Below are positions 18,062 to 27,024 of a stretch of 64,000 bases of DNA, one piece after another. The translations under genes were made by a program, and so were the position numbers. The first letter of the stretch is position 1, and each line of letters begins with the position of its first letter. Origin of the DNA: Acetobacteraceae bacterium UBA6159 (lineage in GTDB: Bacteria > Pseudomonadota > Alphaproteobacteria > Acetobacterales > Acetobacteraceae); contig DIUL01000168.1 in assembly GCA_002422345.1 (NCBI GenBank), positions 35,455 through 99,454 of the forward strand, read 5' to 3'. Under the pieces are notes generated by a model. The model was not told the DNA's origin, did no database searches, and was given only the letters and a program-made list of their open reading frames with translations.

Positions 18062-18979
18062 GTGACGACCGATCGGGGGATGCGCGCGTTGCCACACGAG
18101 CATGCCCGGATCGACCGGATCGAGGCCCTGCTGCACGAGGATGTCGGCCGCAACGTCACCGCCCTGATGGCCGCTACCCGAGGCGCCCTCGCACGGGCCG
18201 CCTTCGGCCTGGCTGAGGCCCGGTCGGTGGGGATTGTGACCGGGTTCTTCGTCCCGGGCGGCGAAATCCCGGCGGCCGAGACCGATGGTCCCGCTGGTGC
18301 CGCTTTGCTCGCCCGCGGCCTGACCCGGCTTGGCGTCCCTTGCCGGCTGCTGACCGACGCTTCCTGCCGCGATGCCTGCGCGGTCGCGCTGGAGGCCGCC
18401 GGCGCGCTGTCTGTCCCGGTCGATGTCGTGACGACAACGCACGACACGGATACGGCGCTGAAGACTTGGCGCGGGGCCGGGATCGACTGGGCCGTGGCGA
18501 TCGAGCGTTGTGGACGCACCGCCGATGGGACCCTGCGGAACATGCGGGGGCATGACATCGGCGCCCATGCGGTGCCGCTGGATGACGTGTTCTCCGGCGG
18601 CCCCTGGCGCACGGTCGCGATCGGCGATGGCGGGAATGAGATCGGGATGGGCGCTCTGCCGCCCGGCTTGATCGCGGCCCATGTGGCGCATGGGGCGCGC
18701 ATCGCCTGCGTCACCCCGGCCGATCATTTGGTGATGGCGGGCGTGTCACACTGGGGCGCCTGGGGCCTGATCGCCGCGCTCGCCGCCGCGCGCGCGGATT
18801 GGCGGACAGAATTGCTAGAATGCCTCGACCCCGCGCTGGACCGGTTGGTGCTGGAGGCGATGGTGGCCCATGGCCCGGCGGTGGATGGCGTGTCGCTGCG
18901 GCGCGTGGCAACGATCGACAGCCTGGACCTGGACACGCACCACCGGAAGCTGGCGGAGATCATGGCGGCCGTGGGGTAG
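18062..18979 (+). CDS. DUF4392 protein, D-glutamate cyclase second component
   Basis: 305 residues from a GTG at 18062; an alternative ATG is at 18080. Family landmarks are VGIVTGFFVPGG near residue 55, ETDGPAGAALLARGL, AIERCGRTADGTLRNMRG, and GDGGNEIGMGAL near residue 183. It is the counterpart of the C-terminal half of D-glutamate cyclase. It is coupled closely to the DUF1445 gene. Bacteria often split the two domains into adjacent genes, as here. Confidence 0.83.
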   Translation: MTTDRGMRALPHEHARIDRIEALLHEDVGRNVTALMAATRGALARAAFGLAEARSVGIVTGFFVPGGEIPAAETDGPAGAALLARGLTRLGVPCRLLTDASCRDACAVALEAAGALSVPVDVVTTTHDTDTALKTWRGAGIDWAVAIERCGRTADGTLRNMRGHDIGAHAVPLDDVFSGGPWRTVAIGDGGNEIGMGALPPGLIAAHVAHGARIACVTPADHLVMAGVSHWGAWGLIAALAAARADWRTELLECLDPALDRLVLEAMVAHGPAVDGVSLRRVATIDSLDLDTHHRKLAEIMAAVG

Positions 18980-19013
18980 ACGGCCGCCTCACGTCCAACG
19001 AAAATCACGCACC

Positions 19014-19166
19014 ATGAATACGACCGAGGCCAAAGAGCCCGCCCCTCACGCCAAACCGCGCCGGACCGGCTTCCTGGATGGCCAGTTCACCATCCCCGAC
19101 GACTTTGATCGTATGGCCGAACACGAGATCGCGGCACTGTTCGAAGCGGACGGGCCTCACGCCTGA
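19014..19166 (+). CDS. 50-residue antitoxin-like fragment
   Basis: An ATG at 19014 opens a 50-codon frame. Residues ~17-43 (RTGFLDGQFTIPDDFDRM, then EIAALFE) match the C-terminal toxin-wrapping tail seen in many Phd/YefM-type antitoxins that pair with VapC. The N-terminal DNA-binding part is missing and no toxin gene follows. It may be a decayed toxin-antitoxin remnant, or a short stand-alone protein. It sits between the D-glutamate cyclase genes and the aminotransferase. Confidence 0.5.
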   Translation: MNTTEAKEPAPHAKPRRTGFLDGQFTIPDDFDRMAEHEIAALFEADGPHA

Positions 19167-19205
19167 ACGGCGCAATATCCCGCGCCCATACGCCTCGTCT
19201 GACGC

Positions 19206-20588
19206 CTACCCGATCGCCCCTTCCCGCTTCAACGCCCGGATCGTCGTCCGGAACGCCTCCACCGTCGTCGCCATCTCCTCCGGACCGTGGCTCGCGGAAA
19301 TCGTCCCGGACGGGCCGGAGTTCATGTCCACCCCGTTGATCAGCATCCCCATCCGCACCTTGCCGGTCACACCAACCCCGCGCGGCTTGTCGATCATCTT
19401 CTGAATGAAATGCTCGGCCTGGAAATTATGCGGATCAATGTCCGCCCCTTCCGGGTTCGTATAGATGTGCATGCCCGAGAACGATCCGTGCACCGACCAC
19501 TTCACACCCTCATCGACCAGCACATCGTTCATCTTCTGGCGCACCTCCGCGCCGAACGCATTGGCGCGGTCGCAGATATCCGTGCTCTCGATGATCTCCA
19601 GCGTCGCGACGGCGGCGGCGGCCGTCACCGGGTTCGCGTTGAACGTGCCCGGGTGATAGACGCGCTCCTGCCCCGACGCCTTGGTCACCTTGAAGTCCAG
19701 CCAGTCCAGGACATCCTTCCGCGCCGCCACCGCGCCACCAGGCAATCCACCTGCCGCGATCTTCGCCAGCGTCGTGATATCCGGCGTCACCCCGAATTCC
19801 TGCTGCGCGCCGCCACGAGACACCCGGAACCCCGTCACCACCTCATCGAAAATCAGCAGTGTGCCGGCCTGCTTGGTCAAATCCCGCAGCACATGCAGGA
19901 ACGAGGGCAGGATCGGCATCTTGCCGAAATTGCCGCCCGTCGGTTCCAGGATGACCGCCGCGATATCCTTGTGGTCGTTGAAGATCCGCGTGATCCCCTC
20001 GACATCGTTCGGATCGCACAGCAGCACGTTGTCCGAAATCCCCGCCAGCACGCCGCTGGTCGGTGTGCCGTCGAAATGGCTCGTGTGGCCGCTGGTCATG
20101 TGATCGTGCCAGCCGTGGAAATGCCCGCGGAACCGCACCAGCTTCGATCGCCCGGTCTGCGCGCGTGCCAGACGCAGCGCCATCAGCGTCGCCTCGGTCC
20201 CCGATCCCGTGAACCGCACCCGTTCGGCCGAGGGCACCATCCGCGTGATCAGTTCCGCCCAGCGTAGTTCCATTTCGTGGCACGCGCCGAAATGCGTGCC
20301 CTTCTCCAGCGCCGCATGCACCGCCTTCATGACGGTCGGGTGGTTGTGGCCCAGGATCAGCGCGCCATGACCGCCGAAGTAATCGACGTATTTGTTGCCA
20401 TCGACGTCCCACTTCACGGGCCCCAGCGCGTGATCCACATAGATCGGATACGGATCGAACTGGCGGCTGTCATGCGCCAGCCCGCTTGGCAGCAACGACT
20501 GTGCTCTGTCCGACAGACGTGCCGAACCAGGAGTCATAGCCAGATAGGCATCGAGCAGCGTGGCGTTCGGCAACGTTGTGGCGGACAT
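19206..20588 (-). CDS. Class III PLP aminotransferase, glutamate-1-semialdehyde-mutase-like
   Basis: 460 residues from the ATG at 20588. The PLP lysine is Lys276 in TTLAKIAAGGLPGGA and the cofactor Asp is in LIFDEVVTGFR (Asp248). The overall pattern (GHNHPTVMKAVH, FTGSGTEATLMALRLAR, HPGTFNANPVTAAAA) is that of glutamate-1-semialdehyde 2,1-aminomutase and related aminotransferases. The true haem-pathway HemL would not normally be paired with an oxoprolinase, so this is more likely a catabolic aminotransferase or aminomutase acting on a glutamate-type compound. It is divergent from the oxoprolinase gene with an 89-base gap. Confidence 0.85.
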   Translation of the reverse strand: MSATTLPNATLLDAYLAMTPGSARLSDRAQSLLPSGLAHDSRQFDPYPIYVDHALGPVKWDVDGNKYVDYFGGHGALILGHNHPTVMKAVHAALEKGTHFGACHEMELRWAELITRMVPSAERVRFTGSGTEATLMALRLARAQTGRSKLVRFRGHFHGWHDHMTSGHTSHFDGTPTSGVLAGISDNVLLCDPNDVEGITRIFNDHKDIAAVILEPTGGNFGKMPILPSFLHVLRDLTKQAGTLLIFDEVVTGFRVSRGGAQQEFGVTPDITTLAKIAAGGLPGGAVAARKDVLDWLDFKVTKASGQERVYHPGTFNANPVTAAAAVATLEIIESTDICDRANAFGAEVRQKMNDVLVDEGVKWSVHGSFSGMHIYTNPEGADIDPHNFQAEHFIQKMIDKPRGVGVTGKVRMGMLINGVDMNSGPSGTISASHGPEEMATTVEAFRTTIRALKREGAIG

Positions 20589-20611
20589 GGGGGAAAACCT
20601 TTCGCGCGACG

Positions 20612-20627
20612 GCAAGTGCAGGCTTGC
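20612..20627. promoter_or_regulatory. GCAAG/CTTGC inverted repeat in the aminotransferase-oxoprolinase gap
   Basis: GCAAG (20612-20616) and CTTGC (20623-20627) are inverted around six bases, in the 89-base gap between two divergent genes. It is a possible shared operator. Short enough to arise by chance. Confidence 0.3.
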
Positions 20628-20677
20628 AAACCCACCCCGTGCTTGTCCAGATGCGAATGCATCAACAGGGGCGCGAC

Positions 20678-23600
20678 ATGGCCGAAAAGTGGCAGTTCTG
20701 GATCGATCGCGGCGGCACATTCACCGATATCGTCGCCCGCGACCCGCAAGGCCGGCTGACCACGCACAAGCTCCTGAGCGAAAACCTCGGCCGCTACCGC
20801 GACGCCGCCATCGCCGGCATCAAGACCATGCTCGGCCTGCAACTGACACAGCCGATCCCCGCTGGTCTGATCGACGCCGTGAAGATGGGGACGACTGTCG
20901 CTACAAACGCCTTGCTGGAACGCAAGGGCGAACGAGTCCTGTTGGTCGTCAACAAGGGCTTCGCCGACGCGCTGCGGATCGGTAACCAGGCCCGCCCGCG
21001 GCTGTTCGATCTGAAGATCACCCTGCCGACGATGCTGTACGAACAGGTACGGGAAGTCCCCGGCCGCGTGGCTGTCGATGGGACCGAGATCGAACCGCTC
21101 GACGAAACCGCCGCCCGCGCGATCTTCGCCGAAGCCCGCGCCGCGGGGATCGAGGCCTGCGCGATCGTCCTGATGCACGCCTGGAAATATCCCGCCCACG
21201 AACAGCGCCTGGCCGAACTGGCGCGGGAAGCCGGCCTGATCCAGGTCTCCGTCAGCCACGTCGTCAGCCCGCTGCTGCGCCTGGTGCCGCGCGGCGACAC
21301 GACGGTGGTCGATGCCTATCTGTCGCCGATCCTGCGCCGCTACGTGGACCAGGTGGCCAGCGAACTCGGTGGCACGCGTCTCTATTTCATGCAGTCGAAT
21401 GGCGGCCTGGCCGAGGCCGGTGGCTTCCAGGGCAAGGACGCCATCCTCTCGGGCCCGGCCGGCGGCATCGTCGGCGCCGCCCGCACCGCCGGGATGGCGG
21501 GGCTGGACCGGATCATCGGCTTCGACATGGGCGGCACGTCGACCGACGTCGCGCTCTATGCCGGCGGATTCGAGCGGGCGTTCGAAACGGCCGTCGCCGG
21601 CGTGCGGATGCGGGCGCCGATGATGGCGATCAACACGGTCGCGGCGGGTGGCGGCTCAATCCTGCATTTCGATGGCGCGCGCATGCGGGTCGGGCCGGAC
21701 TCGGCCGGCGCGGACCCGGGGCCGGCGTGCTACCGGCGCGGCGGGCCGCTGACCGTGACGGATGCGAATGTCTGCGTGGGCAAGATCCAACCGGCGCATT
21801 TCCCGGCGATCTTCGGGCCGAATGGCGACGAACCGTTGGATGCCGCCGTCGTGCGAGAGAAGTTTGCCGCCCTGGCCGCCGAGGTCTCGGCCGCGACTGG
21901 GGAAACCCGCACCGCTGAACAAGTCGCCGAGGGGTTCCTGGCGATCGCCGTCGCCAATATGGCCAACGCGATCAAGCAGGTGTCGGTGCAGAAGGGCCAC
22001 GACGCGACCCGCTTTGCCCTGCAATGCTTCGGCGGCGCCGGTGGGCAGCATGCCTGCCTGGTAGCCGATGCGCTGGGGATGGAGACGGTGTTCATCCACC
22101 CGTTTGCCGGCGTTCTGTCGGCATACGGCATGGGCCTGGCGGACCAGACCGCGATGCGGGAACAGGCGGTCGAAGCCACCCTGGCCGAGGATGCGTTGCC
22201 CGGGCTTTACACGCTCGCTGACCGCCTGGGCGAGGAAACCCGCGCCGCCCTGCAAGCCCAAGGCGCGGATTCCGCCACCGTAACGACAACGGCGTCGGTG
22301 CACCTCCGCTACGCCGGGACCGAAGCCGCATTGGTCGTGACGTTGCCGCAAGTCCCCCCCTCCCCTCGAGGGAGGGGGCCGGGGGGAGGGGAAACCACCC
22401 CCCAGTCCGAACCTGGATCACCCCCTCCCCCCAACCCCCTCCCTCCAGGGGAGGGGGGGCGTGGCGGGACCGTCATCGCCACCCTCACCGAAGCCTTCAC
22501 CACCGCCCACCGCGCCCGCTTCGGCTTCATCACCCCCGGCCGCCCCCTCATCGTGGAGGCCGTCACCGTCGAAGCCGTCGCCCCCGGTGAAGCCGTCCAG
22601 GAAGCCACCCTCCCCAACCGCACGACCAGCGCCCCGACAATCGTCGACACAGTTAACCTGTTCACCACCAGCGCCCCCCTCCGCGCGCCCGTCTACGACC
22701 GCACCGACCTCCTCGCCGGCGACCACATCCGCGGCCCCGCCTTGATCCGGGAAGCCAACGCCACCACCGTCGTCGAACCCGGCTGGGAAGCCGAGGTCAC
22801 CAGCCTCGACCACATGCTCCTCCGCCGCGTCGAAGCCCTGCCCACGCGCGTCGCACCCGGCAGCAGCCGCCCCGATCCCGTCCTGCTCGAACTGTTCAAC
22901 AACCTGTTCATGAACGTCGCCGAACAGACCGGCGCGGTCCTGCAGAACACCTCCATGAGCGTGAACATCAAGGAGCGGCTGGATTTCTCCTGCGCCATCT
23001 TCGACGGCGAGGGCGGCCTGGTGGCCAACGCACCACACGTGCCCGTCCACCTCGGCGCCATGGGCGAGAGCGTGCGCACCGTCCTGAACAACCGCCGCCA
23101 CACCCTGAAACCGGGCGACGTCATCGCACTGAACAACCCGTTCAACGGCGGCACCCATCTGCCCGATGTCACCGTCATCACCCCCGTCTTCAACCACGAC
23201 GGCACCGCGATCCATTTCTTCCTCGGCAGCCGCGGCCATCACGCCGACATCGGCGGCATCACCCCAGGCTCCACCCCGCCACTGTCCCGCACGCTGGAGG
23301 AAGAAGGCGTCGTCATCGACGATTTCCTGCTGGTCGATGGCGGCCACTTCCGCGAACCCGAGTTCCGCGCCTTGCTCGCCAGCGCCCGCTACCCGGCCCG
23401 CAGCCCCGACGTGAACGTGGCCGACATCAAGGCCCAGGTCGCCGCCAATGAAAAAGGCGTCCAGGAACTTACCCGCGTCATCGCGCAGTACGGCTGGGAA
23501 ACCGTCAGCGCGTATATGCGCCACGTCATGGACAACGCCGAGGAATCGGTCCGCCGCGTCATCGATCGCCTCGGCGCCGGGTCGTTCGACTACACGATGG

Positions 23601-24403
23601 ACAACGGACGGCCGCTGCGTGTCGCGGTCAGCGTCGACCGAGCCTCCCGCACCGCCACGATCGACTTCACGGGCACCGGTTCGCAGGACAGCGGCAACTT
23701 CAACTCCCCGCCCGCCGTCACGCGCGCTGTCGTTCTGTATGTCTTCCGCTGCCTCGTCGGCGATGACATCCCGCTGAACGACGGCTGCCTCAAGCCGCTG
23801 AAGCTGATCGTGCCCGATGGCAGCTTCCTGTCCCCGCACCCCGGCGCCGCCGTCGTCGCTGGGAATACCGAAGTCTCCCAGGCCACCTGCAACGCCGTCT
23901 TCGGCGCGCTCGGCGCCATCGCCTGCTCCCAGGCGACGATGAACAACTTCCTGTTCGGCGACGAGACCCGGCAGTACTACGAAACGATCTGCGGTGGCAC
24001 TGGCGCCGGCCAAGGCTTCGACGGAGTCGCCGCCATCCAGACGCATATGACCAACACCCGCATGACGGACCCGGAGGTCTTCGAACTCCGCTACCCCGTC
24101 CGGCTGGAAAAGTTCGGCATCCGCCGCGGCTCCGGCGGCGGCGGCCAATGGCATGGCGGCGATGGCGCCGAACGCCGCGTGCGGTTCCTGGAGCCGATGA
24201 CCGCGATCATCGTTTCCTCCCGCCGCAACGTCGCCCCCTTCGGCCTGGCTGGCGGCGCGGACGGGCTGCGCGGCGAACAATGGGTCGAACGGGCCGATGG
24301 GACCAAGGAAATCCTGACCGGCACCGACAAGGCCGAGATGCGGCCCGGCGACCTGTTCGCGATCCTGACCCCCGGGGGTGGCGGCTACGGCGCGTCCGGG
24401 TAG
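20678..24403 (+). CDS. Fused 5-oxoprolinase (HyuA-HyuB type), with an in-frame insertion
   Basis: 1241 residues from the ATG at 20678; homology starts at once (FWIDRGGTFTDIVARD). Residues 1 to ~690 are the HyuA-type ATP-binding half (FDMGGTSTDVALYAGG near 285). Residues ~730-1241 are the HyuB half (LFNNLFMNVAEQTGAVLQN, RLDFSCAIFD, NNPFNGGTHLPDVTV). The single-chain order is that of eukaryotic OPLAH and many bacterial 5-oxoprolinases, which open 5-oxoproline to glutamate with ATP. Hydantoinase activity is the alternative. Residues ~558-596 are a Pro/Gly/Arg-rich stretch encoded by a palindromic element and have no place in the family; the frame is kept through it. The neighbouring D-glutamate cyclase makes 5-oxoproline, which supports the oxoprolinase assignment. 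Confidence 0.85.
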   Translation: MAEKWQFWIDRGGTFTDIVARDPQGRLTTHKLLSENLGRYRDAAIAGIKTMLGLQLTQPIPAGLIDAVKMGTTVATNALLERKGERVLLVVNKGFADALRIGNQARPRLFDLKITLPTMLYEQVREVPGRVAVDGTEIEPLDETAARAIFAEARAAGIEACAIVLMHAWKYPAHEQRLAELAREAGLIQVSVSHVVSPLLRLVPRGDTTVVDAYLSPILRRYVDQVASELGGTRLYFMQSNGGLAEAGGFQGKDAILSGPAGGIVGAARTAGMAGLDRIIGFDMGGTSTDVALYAGGFERAFETAVAGVRMRAPMMAINTVAAGGGSILHFDGARMRVGPDSAGADPGPACYRRGGPLTVTDANVCVGKIQPAHFPAIFGPNGDEPLDAAVVREKFAALAAEVSAATGETRTAEQVAEGFLAIAVANMANAIKQVSVQKGHDATRFALQCFGGAGGQHACLVADALGMETVFIHPFAGVLSAYGMGLADQTAMREQAVEATLAEDALPGLYTLADRLGEETRAALQAQGADSATVTTTASVHLRYAGTEAALVVTLPQVPPSPRGRGPGGGETTPQSEPGSPPPPNPLPPGEGGRGGTVIATLTEAFTTAHRARFGFITPGRPLIVEAVTVEAVAPGEAVQEATLPNRTTSAPTIVDTVNLFTTSAPLRAPVYDRTDLLAGDHIRGPALIREANATTVVEPGWEAEVTSLDHMLLRRVEALPTRVAPGSSRPDPVLLELFNNLFMNVAEQTGAVLQNTSMSVNIKERLDFSCAIFDGEGGLVANAPHVPVHLGAMGESVRTVLNNRRHTLKPGDVIALNNPFNGGTHLPDVTVITPVFNHDGTAIHFFLGSRGHHADIGGITPGSTPPLSRTLEEEGVVIDDFLLVDGGHFREPEFRALLASARYPARSPDVNVADIKAQVAANEKGVQELTRVIAQYGWETVSAYMRHVMDNAEESVRRVIDRLGAGSFDYTMDNGRPLRVAVSVDRASRTATIDFTGTGSQDSGNFNSPPAVTRAVVLYVFRCLVGDDIPLNDGCLKPLKLIVPDGSFLSPHPGAAVVAGNTEVSQATCNAVFGALGAIACSQATMNNFLFGDETRQYYETICGGTGAGQGFDGVAAIQTHMTNTRMTDPEVFELRYPVRLEKFGIRRGSGGGGQWHGGDGAERRVRFLEPMTAIIVSSRRNVAPFGLAGGADGLRGEQWVERADGTKEILTGTDKAEMRPGDLFAILTPGGGGYGASG
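22354..22459. repeat. Palindromic element inserted in frame in the oxoprolinase gene
   Basis: Two 38-base arms, 22354-22391 and 22422-22459, are inverted copies with 35 of 38 positions matching. A 30-base spacer separates them. Each arm itself holds a CCCTCCCC/GGGGAGGG hairpin. It is almost pure C/T then G in composition, unlike the flanking gene. It encodes a stretch reading PPSPRGRGPGGG and later PPNPLPPGEGGRGG. Shorter relatives of the same C-rich hairpin lie in the repeat region at 47677-47701 and 48025-48050. Confidence 0.85.
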
Positions 24404-24471
24404 CGCCGAACCGGAACCTGTCAGGCATCAATACTTTGGACGGTCGGCGGGGCGTATGATACGGTTTCGCC

Positions 24472-26163
24472 ATGCCTTCCTTGCCCTCGCTGCGCCGCGC
24501 GCTGCTGCTCACCGTCTGCCTGCTTTCGGCCTGCGCCGCGGCGGACCCTGGTATGACAAGCGGGGGGAATGGGTCGGACCGCCGTCCGTTGGGGGCGTTC
24601 TCCGCCTATCTGACCGGTCGCCTCGCGCTGTCGAGCGCGGATTATGAGCGTGCGGTCGACGCGCTGCTCACCGCGCTTGCGGCCAACCCGGGCAATGTCG
24701 ACCTGCGGCACCAGACCTTCACCGCCGCGCTGATCGCCGGCCGACCGGAGGCCGGGGACCTGGCCCTGGGCATCCCCGAAAATCCGATCGCGCAGCTGTT
24801 GCTGGGCAGCATCGATGCCAAGGCGGGGCGCTGGCGGATGGCGGAGCGTCGGTTCAACGACCTCCCCCACCAGGGCCCGATGCAGATCATCCAGCCCATC
24901 CTGATCGCCTGGGCGCGCCAGGGCGACGGACGCACGGATGACGCGCTGCTCGCCCTACGGTCGGCCATGGAAAGCCAGTCCACCCGAGGGCTGCTGCCGC
25001 TACATGCCGCCATGGTCGCCGATATCGGCAACCGGCGCCGGGACGCGGATCATTTCTATCAACTCACAGCATCCGACCCGAGCGGGATGAATGTCCGGCT
25101 CGCCTATATCCTGGCGTCCTGGCATGCGCGCACCGATCGCGCCGACGTCGCGCAGCGGCTGCTCATGCAGATCCAGCAGGCGGTGCCGGATGCCGCCATT
25201 CTGTTGCCGGGCGTGGGTCCCGCCCTCGCGGCGCGTCCCGTCGACAACCCCACCGATGGCATCGCCGAGGTCTTCCTCGCACTCGGTTCTTCCCTTCGGT
25301 CGGCCAACACCAACGACCTGGCGCTGATGATCCTGGGCTTGGCGTTGGAACTGCGCCCGTCATTCTCGGCCGTGCGGCTGGCGATGTCGGACATCCATCT
25401 CAGCCGCCAGCATACCGAGGCCGCGCTGGCGATCCTGGCCGCCGTGCCGGATCGGGACACGCTCGCCCCGTTGGTGCGCCTGCGCCGAGCGTCCTTGCAG
25501 GACCGGATGGGCCGCACGGACGAGGCGATCGAGACGCTGCGCCAACTGGCCCGCGATATCCCGACGAGCGGCGTGCCGGACCGGCATCTGGGCGACATCT
25601 ACCGTTCCAAGTCCAACTTCCGTGATGCGATCACCGCCTATGACCAGGCGATCGCGCGCATCCCCACCGTGACCGCCGCCGACTGGATCGTGTTCTACCA
25701 CCGCGGCGTGGCGCTGGAACGCGACGGCCAATGGGAGCGGGCGGAAGCGGATTTTGAGCATTCCCTGAGGCTCGCGCCCGACCAGCCCTATGCGCTGAAC
25801 TACCTCGCCTATTCCTGGACCGAGCGTGGGCAGAACCTGGAACGCGCGAAGTCCATGCTGGAAAAGGCGTTGCGCGCCCGTCCGAACGACGGGGCGATCA
25901 CCGACAGCCTGGGCTGGGTCATGTTCCGCATGGGCAACATGACCGAGGCCGTGCGGCTGCTGGAACGCGCGATTGAGCTGGAACCGGACGATCCCACGAT
26001 CAACAGCCACCTCGGCGATGTGTATTGGGCGATCGGCCGCCGCATCGAGGCCCTGTATCAGTGGCGCCGAGCCTTGACGCTGGACCCGCCGCCGCAGGAG
26101 GCGGCGCAGTTGGCGGAGAAGATCCGTCCCGACTACGCAGGCCCGGTGCAGGCCGGAAACTGA
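24472..26163 (+). CDS. Tetratricopeptide-repeat lipoprotein
   Basis: 563 residues. The N-terminus is a lipoprotein signal with lipobox LLSAC (Cys near residue 21), so the protein should be lipid-anchored in the envelope. The rest is a chain of TPR motifs, clearest in the last 200 residues (ALNYLAYSWTERGQNLERAKSMLEKALRARP split over two helices, then GWVMFRMGNMTEAVRLLERAI). Such proteins act as scaffolds for outer-membrane, polysaccharide or cell-division complexes. In alphaproteobacteria a TPR protein just before ispE is common. ispE follows after six bases. Confidence 0.85.
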   Translation: MPSLPSLRRALLLTVCLLSACAAADPGMTSGGNGSDRRPLGAFSAYLTGRLALSSADYERAVDALLTALAANPGNVDLRHQTFTAALIAGRPEAGDLALGIPENPIAQLLLGSIDAKAGRWRMAERRFNDLPHQGPMQIIQPILIAWARQGDGRTDDALLALRSAMESQSTRGLLPLHAAMVADIGNRRRDADHFYQLTASDPSGMNVRLAYILASWHARTDRADVAQRLLMQIQQAVPDAAILLPGVGPALAARPVDNPTDGIAEVFLALGSSLRSANTNDLALMILGLALELRPSFSAVRLAMSDIHLSRQHTEAALAILAAVPDRDTLAPLVRLRRASLQDRMGRTDEAIETLRQLARDIPTSGVPDRHLGDIYRSKSNFRDAITAYDQAIARIPTVTAADWIVFYHRGVALERDGQWERAEADFEHSLRLAPDQPYALNYLAYSWTERGQNLERAKSMLEKALRARPNDGAITDSLGWVMFRMGNMTEAVRLLERAIELEPDDPTINSHLGDVYWAIGRRIEALYQWRRALTLDPPPQEAAQLAEKIRPDYAGPVQAGN

Positions 26164-26169
26164 CCCGGC

Positions 26170-27024
26170 ATGATGGCTGAACCGGCTCCGGCCAAGATCA
26201 ACCTGTTCCTGCACGTCACCGGCCGGCGCGCGGACGGGTATCACCTGCTGGACAGTCTGGCGGTCTTTACCGCACTGGGCGATCGGGTCACCGCAGAAAC
26301 GGCGTCGGACCTGTCATTGCATCTGGAGGGGCCGTTCAGTGGGGCATTGACGGCCGAACCCGACAACCTCGTGCTGCGCGCCGCGCGTGCCCTGGCGGCG
26401 GAGGCGGCGGTCCCCGCCCTTGCACGTCTGACATTGCACAAGAACCTACCGGTCGCGTCCGGCATCGGCGGGGGATCGGCGGACGCGGCGGCGGCATTCC
26501 GGGCCTTGTGCCGGCTTTGGAACATCAGCCCGGACCGGTCGGTGCTGCATCGGCTGGCGCTTACCCTTGGGGCGGACGTGCCGGTGTGCCTTGCGAGCGT
26601 GCCCGCCCGGATGGGAGGGATCGGCGGAGACCTGTCGGCGGCTCCACCTCTGCCCGATTGCGGGATCGTTCTGGTCAATCCCGGGGTCGCCGTTTCCACG
26701 CCGGATGTCTTCCGGGCTCGTCGGGGCGGGTTTTCCCGGATGGCCGACCTGCCAGCCGCCTGGAGGGATGCCGCGACGATGGCGTCCGATCTGCGCCGCC
26801 TGACCAACGATCTGGCCGAACCGGCGATCGGGCTGCAACCGGTGATCGCGGATGTGCTGTCCGCGTTGGAGGGTCTGCCCGGCTGCCTGCTGGCGCGCAT
26901 GAGCGGGTCGGGCGCCACGTGTTTCGGCCTGTTCGCCAGTGCGGAGGCCGCCGAACATGCGGCCGCCTCGATCACGCAAGCCGCGTGGTGGCGCTGGGGC
27001 GGGGGGTTTTTCGTGGCCCGTTAG
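26170..27024 (+). CDS. ispE: 4-diphosphocytidyl-2-C-methyl-D-erythritol kinase
   Basis: 284 residues, GHMP kinase family, fourth step of the MEP isoprenoid pathway. [19 protein letters not shown] at the N-terminus holds Lys9. The ATP-binding loop is [17 protein letters not shown] (94-110). Asp136 in [10 protein letters not shown] matches the E. coli catalytic Asp141. It is probably co-transcribed with the TPR lipoprotein gene (six-base gap). Its stop overlaps the convergent EamA gene stop by a few bases. Confidence 0.96.
   Translation: MMAEPAPAKINLFLHVTGRRADGYHLLDSLAVFTALGDRVTAETASDLSLHLEGPFSGALTAEPDNLVLRAARALAAEAAVPALARLTLHKNLPVASGIGGGSADAAAAFRALCRLWNISPDRSVLHRLALTLGADVPVCLASVPARMGGIGGDLSAAPPLPDCGIVLVNPGVAVSTPDVFRARRGGFSRMADLPAAWRDAATMASDLRRLTNDLAEPAIGLQPVIADVLSALEGLPGCLLARMSGSGATCFGLFASAEAAEHAAASITQAAWWRWGGGFFVAR

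Noticed and set aside
19206..20588. Haem-biosynthetic HemL
   Set aside because: Homology allows it, but the divergent pairing with an oxoprolinase and nearby D-glutamate cyclase make a catabolic role more likely; also, alphaproteobacteria usually make aminolevulinate by HemA from glycine.
22418..24280. 620-codon minus-strand ORF opposite the oxoprolinase
   Set aside because: Composition dominated by Gly/Ala/Val/Asp from reverse reading; the plus strand has clear HyuB motifs.
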